NCBI GenBank assembly: GCA_023266235.1
Contig: JAHFRL010000018.1
Location: 1-53,228 of the forward strand
DNA from: Betaproteobacteria bacterium
GTDB lineage: Bacteria > Pseudomonadota > Gammaproteobacteria > Burkholderiales > SG8-41
Length of the DNA: 53,228 bases
Direction: 5' to 3'
The notes beneath the pieces were generated by a model. It worked only from the letters and a program-made list of their open reading frames with translations. It searched no databases and had not been told where the DNA came from. Below, piece by piece: positions 1 to 7,222 of this stretch; position 1 is the first letter of the stretch, and every line of letters starts with the position of its first letter. The translations under genes were made by a program, and so were the position numbers.

Positions 1-76
1 TGCCGTCCGCGGCCGCCACCTGTCCTGTGCTGAACAATGCAACCAACGTCGTGATGCCGATTATCGCGAGTTTCAT
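1..76 (-). CDS. Exported protein, N-terminal fragment
   Basis: Only the first 25 codons lie in the window; the gene continues past its left edge. The visible peptide starts MKLAIIGITTLVALFSTGQ and is followed by an Ala-rich stretch, which is a typical Sec signal peptide (positive n-region, hydrophobic core, VAAA near the cleavage region). The ATG at 74-76 (complement) is preceded by a GAAGG ribosome-binding site. It diverges from the hexaheme cytochrome operon, and the FNR-type box at 252-265 lies between the two. A periplasmic cytochrome would fit the context, but no functional motif is inside the window. Confidence 0.6.
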   Translation of the reverse strand, partial: MKLAIIGITTLVALFSTGQVAAADG

Positions 77-481
77 AACCTTCGCCCTTTCGTGTTGAGA
101 AAATGTCTTCATCCATTAACGTCGCAGGCGGGAAAACCGTTTACCTGGCGATCCACGGCGCCGCACTGTGGTCGGCGATCGGAAACACCCACTCCCGCAT
201 TCTTTCCATTGAATCGCAGCTCAACCGTAGCCGATGTAAAAATTGCATCCGTTGATCTATATCAAATTAAGCGCCTTGCAGTCGTGCATTATTGCGGGGG
301 CAACTCAATTATAAAGAGCCGCATTTCTTGTTTTCTGGTGTCAGAACGCACGCATGAAATACCGGGTTTCTCCAGACCTGCCGCTCGGCCTGCCTGTCGC
401 CGCGGCCGGGTTGATCTTCGCGGGCCACGCTTTCGCGATCGTTGAACGCGCCTGTCCAATCGCGAATTAGCGTTGTCCATC
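77..481. other. Divergent intergenic region, about 400 nt
   Basis: No credible gene is seen here. The region carries the FNR-type box at 252-265 and a possible -10 hexamer CATTAT at 287-292. It separates the left-edge exported protein (minus strand) from the hexaheme cytochrome operon (plus strand). The remainder, about 190 nt between the presumed transcription start near 300 and the ATG at 482, would be an untranslated leader. Confidence 0.6.
252..265. promoter_or_regulatory. FNR/ANR-type binding site
   Basis: The sequence TTGATCTATATCAA matches the FNR consensus TTGAT-N4-ATCAA in all ten conserved positions. A -10-like CATTAT follows at 287-292, which puts the transcription start near 299-300 and the box centre (258.5) at about -41.5, the geometry of a class II FNR-activated promoter reading rightward into the hexaheme cytochrome operon. 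Inference: the operon is induced when oxygen is low. Confidence 0.75.
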
Positions 482-1477
482 ATGCCCAAACATATCGTTC
501 GTCTGCTTGTGCTGCTGGCCAGTTTCGGAGCGCTTGCACTGCTTGCAAAATGGTATTTTACGGCCGACTCATTTTATGAACTTGGCCACTATCGCGCGGC
601 GTCGGTGCCCGAAATCGCCGCTCAGGAACCGGTCTATCAAACACCGCGTTATTGCCAGACCTGCCATAGTGAACGTCATGCGCAGTGGTCGGCCAACAGC
701 CACAAGACGGTGATCTGCGAGGTGTGCCATGGCGCAGCGCAAGGCCATCCTCAAAACGGCAAACTGCCGATCCCCTCCGATACGGTAAAGCTGTGCACCC
801 TGTGCCATGAGGCCATGCCGGGGCGGCCCCGCACGCAGCCGCAAATCGAGGTAGCTCAACATTCGGCAGGCCAGCAATGCATCGTTTGTCACAACCCTCA
901 TGCGCCCAAGATTGCGGGCGCCGCAGTAAAGGTGGCCGGCGATGCCGCGGCAGGGCAACAACGCGCGGCCGCCTGCGCGGGCTGTCACGGCGCGCAAGGC
1001 ATCAGCCCGAACGATACGTGGCCGAACTTGGCCGGGCAACACGCCGCTTATCTCGCCAGGATACTTGGGGCGTACAAGTCCGGCGCTCAGAAAGATGTGG
1101 CGATGACGCCCATCGCGCAACCGCTCACGGATGCCGATGTGCGGAATCTCGCGGCTTATTACGGCAGCTTGAGTTGCAAAGCAGCGCCAAGCGAGACGCA
1201 TGCCGGGGATGCCGCCGCCGGCAAAACTCTGGCGAAAAATTGCGCGGCCTGCCATGGTGAAACGGGCGTCGCGAGCAACCCTGCCTGGCCGAAGCTTGCC
1301 GGACAGAAGGCCGGTTACCTGATGAACGTGCTCAAGGCCTTCAGGGCCGGCCTGCGCAAAGACCCGATGATGGCGGGCGTTACAAGGAGCCTTAGCGACG
1401 CGGACATCGCCAACCTTGCCGCCTATTACGCCGGGCAAAGCTGTCAGCCCACAATGGAAGGAAGGAAAACGCCATGA
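482..1477 (+). CDS. Membrane-anchored hexaheme c-type cytochrome
   Basis: A 331-residue protein with an N-terminal hydrophobic anchor (residues 7-24) and six CxxCH haem-binding motifs at about residues 58, 79, 105, 133, 165 and 254. The first four are closely packed, as in tetrahaem cytochromes. The last two belong to two tandem class I cytochrome c domains, each with the WPxLAGQ and LAAYY hallmarks of the c553/c4 type. A TTG at 473 could start the frame, but the ATG at 482 is preferred. The gene overlaps the next one by 4 nt (ATGA). With the ferredoxin and NrfD genes it forms a module like the cytochrome/FeS/NrfD cores of Qrc and alternative complex III; the likely role is passing electrons between quinones and periplasmic carriers. 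The exact partner is not known. Confidence 0.85.
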   Translation: MPKHIVRLLVLLASFGALALLAKWYFTADSFYELGHYRAASVPEIAAQEPVYQTPRYCQTCHSERHAQWSANSHKTVICEVCHGAAQGHPQNGKLPIPSDTVKLCTLCHEAMPGRPRTQPQIEVAQHSAGQQCIVCHNPHAPKIAGAAVKVAGDAAAGQQRAAACAGCHGAQGISPNDTWPNLAGQHAAYLARILGAYKSGAQKDVAMTPIAQPLTDADVRNLAAYYGSLSCKAAPSETHAGDAAAGKTLAKNCAACHGETGVASNPAWPKLAGQKAGYLMNVLKAFRAGLRKDPMMAGVTRSLSDADIANLAAYYAGQSCQPTMEGRKTP

Positions 1478-2319
1478 AGGAAACCAAACCCTCGCTGGCC
1501 GCACGGCGCGCATTTCTGCGCAAGATCGGTCGCGCCGCAACTTATACAGGCGCCGTCGTGGGCGCCGGGACCTTCGGCGTCATGCAGCAAGTCGCGGCAA
1601 AGAGCGAATCCACCTCTGACCGCGGCTCGTTTCCCACCCCGGATTACGACTGGACCCAGCACCGTTGGGGCTACGGTGTCGACGCCACAAAATGCATCGG
1701 CTGCCTGCGCTGCGTCGAGGCGTGCAAGCGCGAGAACAACGTTCCCGCAACCGCGCATCACTTTCGCACCTGGGTGGAGCGGTATGTCTATCTGGAGGGC
1801 GAAACCAAACCGCGCATCGACAGCCACCACGACCCCGTGAATATCGAAGCTTCCGGCTCGCAGCGCGAGTATCGGTTCGCCAACCGCTACAAGGGTGCGA
1901 AAGTGGAAAAAGCCTTTTTCGTGCCCAAGCTGTGCAACCACTGCACGCATCCGGCCTGCGTGCAATGCTGTCCCACCGGCGCCACCTACAGGACCAAGGA
2001 CGGCGTGGTGCTCATCGACCACAAATACTGCATCGGCTGCGCGTACTGCGTGCAGGCCTGTCCTTACGGCGCGCGCTTCTTCAACCACGAGAAACAGGTA
2101 TCGGACAAGTGCACGTGGTGTTATCACCGCATCACCAAGGGATTGCAGCCGGCCTGCGTGGAGGTCTGCCCGGTCGGTGCGCGAGTGTTCGGTGATCTCA
2201 AAGACAAGCAAAGTCCGATCAGCCAGTTCATTCGCAACAACCGCGTGCGGGTCCTGAAACCCGAATCCGGCAATGCGCCGAACGTCTATTATGTCGGCCT
2301 CGATAAGGATGTGATCTGA
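1474..2319 (+). CDS. Tat-exported four-cluster ferredoxin (NrfC/PsrB-like)
   Basis: 281 residues. It begins with a twin-arginine signal (RRAFLRKIG at 11-19, then a hydrophobic Ala/Gly-rich stretch), so it is exported folded. Cysteine sets for four iron-sulfur clusters follow: C74/C77/C80/C84, C154/C157/C162 with C165 or C166, C186/C189/C192/C196, and C213/C216/C228/C232. This is the layout of the electron-transfer subunits NrfC, PsrB, DmsB and HybA. It overlaps both neighbours (4 nt upstream, TGATG downstream), which implies a fixed-stoichiometry complex with the hexaheme cytochrome and the NrfD subunit. No molybdopterin catalytic subunit is encoded next to it. Confidence 0.88.
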   Translation: MKETKPSLAARRAFLRKIGRAATYTGAVVGAGTFGVMQQVAAKSESTSDRGSFPTPDYDWTQHRWGYGVDATKCIGCLRCVEACKRENNVPATAHHFRTWVERYVYLEGETKPRIDSHHDPVNIEASGSQREYRFANRYKGAKVEKAFFVPKLCNHCTHPACVQCCPTGATYRTKDGVVLIDHKYCIGCAYCVQACPYGARFFNHEKQVSDKCTWCYHRITKGLQPACVEVCPVGARVFGDLKDKQSPISQFIRNNRVRVLKPESGNAPNVYYVGLDKDVI

Positions 2320-3521
2320 TGGAACCCCTGTATGATCTCGCGACGTACACCGGGTCGGTATATCCGAACGACACGGTTATTGCCTGGTCCGTGATGATCG
2401 TGGTCTATCCGTACATCACGGGGCTGGTGGCCGGTGCCTTTACGGTTTCCAGCATGTATCACGTATTCGGCATGGAGCGATTCAAGCCCGTCGCGCAGTT
2501 TGCTTTGCTCACCGCGCTGTGCTTTATGTTCTTCGTGCCCGTGCCATTGCTGCTGCACCTCGGACATCCGGAGCGCGCATTCAACGCCGTGCTTACGCCG
2601 CATTGGACTTCGGCAATGGCCGCATTTGGTTACTTCGCCGGCTTCTACGTCATTCTGCTGATGCTGGAAATCTGGTTCATGTTTCGGCCGCATTTCGTGC
2701 GGCAGGCGCAGCAGAGGACAGGGCCGGTGGGAACGCTGTGTCGCGTGTTGTCCCTGGGGTCCTATGATCTCTCAAAAAAGGCGATGAGCTACGATCACAA
2801 ATGGATCTTCGCGTTGGCAGTCATCGGCATACCCGGCGCGCACGGTCTGCACGGTTATGTCGGATTTATTTTTGGCTCGCTCAAGTCCCGGGAATGGTGG
2901 TCTTCCGATCTGATGCCCGTCGTGTTCCTGTTTTCCGCCGTCATATCCGGGGTCGCCTTGTTGATTGTGCTTTATGTTCTGTCCTGCCGCTTGCGCAGGG
3001 TCGCGGTTGATCTGGCGTGCCTGAAGGGATTGGCCTATGTGCTGTGGGGCTTCATGATGTTTACCCTGGTGTTGGAAGGGTTGGAATTTTCCAACATCGT
3101 GTATAAGGGACGCGAAGGGATCGAGACGATCATGGAATACGTGATGGGCCCGCTGGTCGTTCCTTTTTTCATCCTGCAGTTCGGAATTGGCGCGGTAACA
3201 CCAATCGCGGTCATCAGTTACATGATCTGGCGCGGCACCACCGGCAAGGCGCTGATCGCGGGCGTCACCGTGAGCGCGGCATTAGTGCTGTTCTCGGTGC
3301 TGATGATGCGCTGGAACGTGGTTATCGGCGGTCAGGAAATTTCGAAGACGGGCCAAGGTTTGGTGCATTACCACATGCAGCTTTTCGGCAGGGAAGGCTT
3401 GCTGGCTTCCATCGCGGTGGTTGCCGCGCCGCTCATCCTGTTGGCGGGCTTGGTGCGGCTGCTGCCGCCCTGGGCAGATCACGCGACACCGGCACCCTCG
3501 CCTCTCGCCGGTGCGCGGTAA
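2319..3521 (+). CDS. NrfD/PsrC-family quinone-reactive membrane subunit
   Basis: A 400-residue, very hydrophobic protein with about nine to ten predicted membrane helices. It belongs to the NrfD/PsrC family: recognisable are the polar start, the repeated long helices and the charged loop after VLEGLEFSN. NrfD proteins bind quinone near the periplasmic face and hand electrons to a partner ferredoxin without haem. The start ATG shares its A with the TGA of the ferredoxin gene, so translation is coupled. The family also occurs in polysulfide, DMSO and nitrite reductase complexes, in Qrc and in alternative complex III; here it lacks a catalytic partner, so the direction of electron flow cannot be read from sequence. 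Confidence 0.88.
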   Translation: MEPLYDLATYTGSVYPNDTVIAWSVMIVVYPYITGLVAGAFTVSSMYHVFGMERFKPVAQFALLTALCFMFFVPVPLLLHLGHPERAFNAVLTPHWTSAMAAFGYFAGFYVILLMLEIWFMFRPHFVRQAQQRTGPVGTLCRVLSLGSYDLSKKAMSYDHKWIFALAVIGIPGAHGLHGYVGFIFGSLKSREWWSSDLMPVVFLFSAVISGVALLIVLYVLSCRLRRVAVDLACLKGLAYVLWGFMMFTLVLEGLEFSNIVYKGREGIETIMEYVMGPLVVPFFILQFGIGAVTPIAVISYMIWRGTTGKALIAGVTVSAALVLFSVLMMRWNVVIGGQEISKTGQGLVHYHMQLFGREGLLASIAVVAAPLILLAGLVRLLPPWADHATPAPSPLAGAR

Positions 3522-3571
3522 TTTTTTGAATTGAGCTTGCCCTGCATTGCCGGTACCGAAGTAACTGCGGA

Positions 3572-3607
3572 TAAGGAGGTATAGGTAAGATGTTAAAATA
3601 TCCGTAA
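3572..3607 (+). promoter_or_regulatory. Perfect Shine-Dalgarno with five-codon ORF, or extended -10
   Basis: TAAGGAGGT at 3572-3580 is fully complementary to the usual 3' end of 16S rRNA. Nine nt later an ATG (3590) opens a five-codon frame, MLKYP, ending in TAA (3605-3607). That frame is in register with the next cytochrome, whose likely ATG is at 3626. Alternatively TGTTAAAAT at 3591-3599 is an extended -10, giving a start of transcription near 3606 just ahead of AAGGGA (3614-3619). The two readings exclude each other in part: if transcription begins near 3606, the strong SD is not in the mRNA from this promoter. Confidence 0.45.
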
Positions 3608-3625
3608 CCGTTCAAGGGAATGTTG

Positions 3626-4861
3626 ATGATGCGAAGCGCGCAGACCTTTTTCCTGATGGTATTCATGCTCCTTGCGGGCATAACGATCCCGGGCTGCTCG
3701 CCGGGCGACGCACCCGAATCCCCGAAGGTCAAACCCGGCGAAAGTGACGAGCTCCGGGCCACGCAGGCGACCGCTGTTGATGTTGCAGAAGGCAAGCGCG
3801 TCGCAGAAGGTTCGTGCATTCGCTGTCACGGCGCGAACGGCATCAGCACCACCAAGGGCGTGCCCCATCTCGCAGGCCAGCGCCCGGCGTATCTCCACCT
3901 CGAGCTGCGGGCCTACCAGTCAGGCGCCCGCGGCGACAAGGCCATGGATGGTGCCGTCATGTTTCTGAGCGACGACGCGCTGTTCAAAGTGGCCGCCTAC
4001 TATGCAAGCCTCGATCCCGCACAACCCGATGCAACGACCGCCGCCAAGGCCGCCCTCGCCAAGCCCGACCCGGTTAGTGCCGGCAAAGCAGCAGCGGCTG
4101 GATGTGCGGGGTGCCATGGCGAGGCCGGCGTCAGCAAAACGCCCGGCATGCCGAGCCTCATCGGGTTGGATCCGAAATACCTCGTTACGGCCATGAAGGC
4201 CTACAAGAGCGGTCAGCGCAAGAACGAAATGATGAAGACCATGCTCTCGGCAATTACCGAGGCAGATCTGAATAATATCGCGCTCTACTATGCGCTGCAG
4301 AAGCCCGACCGGGCGCAAAACCCGAACGCCGGTGACCAAGCGGCGGGCAAGGCTGCTGCTGCCGCCTGTGCCGGATGCCACGGCGACCAGGGCGTCAGCG
4401 GCAATCCCGCCACTCCAAGCCTCGCCGGTCAGGATGCACAGTACCTCGCGGCTGCGCTCCGGGCCTACAAGGATGCATCGCGCAGCGATGAAACGATGAA
4501 AGCTCTGGCGGCGGCGCTCGATGACAATGCCATGAAGAACCTGGCGGCTTTTTACGCGGCTCAGCAGCCGCGGCCGCCGAACGTACGAAAGCCCCTGACT
4601 ACCGCCGAGTGGACGCAGAGGTGCGACCGCTGTCACGGCATCAATGGCAATAGCATCGACCCGCTCTTGCCGGCCCTGGCGGCACAGCGCGTGGACTACC
4701 TGGAAAAAGTGTTGCATGCCTATCGGGGCGGCGAGCGAAGAAACACGACGATGGCCGCCATGGCCGCCGGACTGACCGAGGCGGAAGTCGATAACCTCGC
4801 GGACCATTACGCGCACCAAAAGGCGCGCGCGGTCGTGTACGTGATGCCGCCAGGCAAGTAA
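3626..4861 (+). CDS. Four-domain tetraheme cytochrome c, probable lipoprotein
   Basis: 411 residues made of four tandem class I cytochrome c domains of the c553/c4 type. CxxCH motifs lie at about C64, C160, C248 and C333, and each domain repeats the pattern PSLAGQ...YL...AYKSG...MMK...LAAYYA. The N-terminus is a hydrophobic signal ending ITIPGC, a plausible lipobox, so the mature protein may be anchored at Cys24. ATG 3626 is chosen because AAGGGA sits six nt ahead of it; ATG 3620 would touch that site and ATG 3629 is also possible. It lies 104 nt downstream of the NrfD gene and is paralogous to the convergent gene at 5951-7087. Role inferred: periplasmic electron carrier or haem wire. Confidence 0.85.
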   Translation: MMRSAQTFFLMVFMLLAGITIPGCSPGDAPESPKVKPGESDELRATQATAVDVAEGKRVAEGSCIRCHGANGISTTKGVPHLAGQRPAYLHLELRAYQSGARGDKAMDGAVMFLSDDALFKVAAYYASLDPAQPDATTAAKAALAKPDPVSAGKAAAAGCAGCHGEAGVSKTPGMPSLIGLDPKYLVTAMKAYKSGQRKNEMMKTMLSAITEADLNNIALYYALQKPDRAQNPNAGDQAAGKAAAAACAGCHGDQGVSGNPATPSLAGQDAQYLAAALRAYKDASRSDETMKALAAALDDNAMKNLAAFYAAQQPRPPNVRKPLTTAEWTQRCDRCHGINGNSIDPLLPALAAQRVDYLEKVLHAYRGGERRNTTMAAMAAGLTEAEVDNLADHYAHQKARAVVYVMPPGK

Positions 4862-5057
4862 GCGGGCCGAGGTATCTTACTGAAAGCCGATGCCGGAATT
4901 TGCCAGCATGCCGCATGGCAGGATATCAGTTGGCAATAAGGCATCACGCGCATTCGCATAGAATACAATAGCAGCCCAAACGCCGAGGCTAAAGCACCTT
5001 GGACGCAGCTTGAACCGTGCTCGCGTGCCCCGGCCCGCAAGACCAAAGGAACCGACC

Positions 5058-5834
5058 ATGAATGACGATCCACTGCACCAGCTTTATACGCATTATTCGG
5101 AGTTGCCGTACAGCCAGCGCGTCCTGTATACGGCGACGCTCCTCGTCATCGGGATGGGTTACCTGTTCGCCCTGATCTATCTGTTTCATACCTATTCCGG
5201 CAAGGATGGCAATCCGCTGACATTGTCATACGACGACATCGTCATCGCCTACACCGGCAGCGGGAAGGGCTCGCGTCTTGAATCGGCCCTGCGCGGACCG
5301 ATGTCAACCATGCTGCCGCCCGAGGAGACCAGAACCATAATCACCTGGGTCCGGGAAGGCGCCAAGGGTGAGAAGTACGAGAAGGACATCAAACCGACGC
5401 TAGGCAAGCGATGCATAAGCTGCCACGATGGCAGCAACCCGCACTTGCCGAACCTGAGCGGCTACGATAATGTAAAGAAAGTGACCGAGCAGGACACCGG
5501 AACCGATATCTTTACACTGGTTCGCGTGTCGCACATTCACCTGTTCGGACTCACCTTTGTCTTCTTCATCATGGGCCTGATGTACAGCCACGCCTACGTG
5601 CGGCCCGTGTGGTTCAAGTGTACCGTCGTCGCACTGCCATTCGTCGCCCTCACGCTGGATGTGAGCTCCTGGTATTTCACCAAGCTGTATCATCCGTTCG
5701 CCTGGGTGGTGATGGGCGCCGGCGGAGTGATGGGTCTGTGCTTCGCCTTCATGTGGGTGGTGACCATGTATCAGTTGTGGTTCTCCAAGACGCCCGCGCC
5801 GGTCACTCGGAGAAAGGGCGGCGATATCCCATAA
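5058..5834 (+). CDS. Membrane protein with one c-type haem site
   Basis: 258 residues. Helix 1 is at about 23-43. A periplasmic loop of about 110 residues follows with a single CISCH haem motif (119-123) in the context LGKRCISCHDG. Three more helices lie at about 158-178, 187-205 and 215-240. Histidines H159, H161, H178 and H212 lie in or at the ends of the last helices and could bind b-type haem, but this is a guess. The ATG at 5058 has AAAGGA eight nt upstream; the 16 in-frame residues before it are rich in Arg/Pro and unlikely to be translated. I do not recognise a named family. The context suggests a quinone- or cytochrome-linked electron-transfer protein. Confidence 0.7.
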   Translation: MNDDPLHQLYTHYSELPYSQRVLYTATLLVIGMGYLFALIYLFHTYSGKDGNPLTLSYDDIVIAYTGSGKGSRLESALRGPMSTMLPPEETRTIITWVREGAKGEKYEKDIKPTLGKRCISCHDGSNPHLPNLSGYDNVKKVTEQDTGTDIFTLVRVSHIHLFGLTFVFFIMGLMYSHAYVRPVWFKCTVVALPFVALTLDVSSWYFTKLYHPFAWVVMGAGGVMGLCFAFMWVVTMYQLWFSKTPAPVTRRKGGDIP

Positions 5835-5950
5835 CCGGCTAACGGGAAGTCGGACAAAATCGGAGTTTGATTCGCCACGCGTAGGGTAGCAGCGCCGCCG
5901 CCCGGTCGCCACGTGCCGGTCGTCGTAAATCCATAATCCCGGACCAGCGT

Positions 5951-7087
5951 TTATCTCGCCGGCTGACCGGCATACCAGGACGAGATACTTTCTATGATGG
6001 CGTTACTGTAAGTGAAGCTCATATTGTGCATCATTGAACTTTCACGCTTTCCATCGCGATATGCCCTCAAGGCCATAATCAGATAGTCCTTGTCCTGCCC
6101 ATTCATTTTTGGAGCCGCCATCGCGGGGTTGTCATCAACGTCGTGGCAACGATTGCATTTTTCAGCCAGCTCCTTGGCGGAACTCGGCGCCTCACCCGCG
6201 GCTTTGGACTTCTGGATCGCGTAGAACGCGGCGATGTTCTCTATGTCTTTATCACCAAGCCCGGCGACATAACGTTGCATCCCCCAATTCTGGCGGGTTT
6301 TTCGGTACGCCCTGATTGCGTTCACCAGATACTGGGGGTCCTGGCCCGCCAGACTGGGCGTCGCACTGTCGGTGCTCACGCCGTTAGACCCATGACATCC
6401 ACCACACATGGCGGTTGCCGGTTCGCCTGCCACCGGATCACCAAAAGACGGCGCGGAACGTTGGGCAGGGGTCTGCGACACGAAATACAGCGCCAACTTC
6501 TCCAATTCCGGCGTGTTCGAACCACGCATCATCGATTTCATCGCGGCTACTTTACGTTCTCCCTGGTGATATTCCTGGATGGCAGCAACAAGATAGTGGA
6601 GCTGCTGGCCGGCGAGGCTGGGCGTGCCGGGAATCCTGCTGTTACCATCTTCGCCATGACACTTTGTACACGCTGCCGCCAACGCCTTGCCTTCTTGATA
6701 GAGAGACGAGAGTTGGACGTCCTTTGCCGAGGCGTTCACGACTGGCGGTAGACTGGCGTAGTAAGCGACCGCACTACGCATGTCCGCTTCACTCATGTTT
6801 CCCATCATGTCTCTGAGGGCGGCATGGGTACGCTTTCCTTCTTTATACTCTTTTATTGACGCGAGCATATAACGCTCTCGTTGCGCCGCCAGGTGTGGAA
6901 TAGCCGGGGCAATGCCCCTGCCGTCCAGGCCATGACACCCCTTGCAGTCTCGCTCCACGATGGCTTTGCCGGCGCTGATATCCGCCGCAGATCGTTTCTC
7001 GGGTGTGGGATTGGCGGTTGTATCCTTTTTATCCGTGCAGCCAATCAGCGCCATCGACAACATAATGCCCAGGATCAGATTTTTCAT
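5951..7087 (-). CDS. Four-domain tetraheme cytochrome c lipoprotein
   Basis: 378 residues, a paralogue of the product of 3626-4861. It has the same four tandem class I cytochrome c domains, with CxxCH at about C48, C140, C228 and C311. A clean lipobox (MALIGC) makes it a lipoprotein anchored at Cys17. The first two domains keep Met-rich MMGNMSE and MMRGS segments that can supply the axial Met; the fourth domain is more divergent (CNRCHDVDDN). The ATG at 7087 is preferred over the TTG at 7099. It is convergent with the 5058 gene and lies 135 nt downstream of the nonaheme/cytochrome b gene on the same strand, so the two may be co-transcribed. Confidence 0.85.
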   Translation of the reverse strand: MKNLILGIMLSMALIGCTDKKDTTANPTPEKRSAADISAGKAIVERDCKGCHGLDGRGIAPAIPHLAAQRERYMLASIKEYKEGKRTHAALRDMMGNMSEADMRSAVAYYASLPPVVNASAKDVQLSSLYQEGKALAAACTKCHGEDGNSRIPGTPSLAGQQLHYLVAAIQEYHQGERKVAAMKSMMRGSNTPELEKLALYFVSQTPAQRSAPSFGDPVAGEPATAMCGGCHGSNGVSTDSATPSLAGQDPQYLVNAIRAYRKTRQNWGMQRYVAGLGDKDIENIAAFYAIQKSKAAGEAPSSAKELAEKCNRCHDVDDNPAMAAPKMNGQDKDYLIMALRAYRDGKRESSMMHNMSFTYSNAIIESISSWYAGQPAR

Positions 7088-7222
7088 TGGAAATCTCAAG
7101 GATTAGTGGGTCGCCTGCTTACATCCGGTCGAATATTTGTTGCCATGCAGATCGATAACATTCTATTCCGATGACAAACGAAAACACAGTCTGACTCTTC
7201 TTTCACGATCATCCACCCGCCG

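Noticed and set aside
92-445. 117-codon plus-strand ORF at the left edge
   Set aside because: It spans the promoter and FNR-box region, has no ribosome-binding site and no coding-like composition.
5835-5950. Terminator between convergent genes 5058-5834 and 5951-7087
   Set aside because: No stem followed by a T-run could be found in these 116 nt on either strand.
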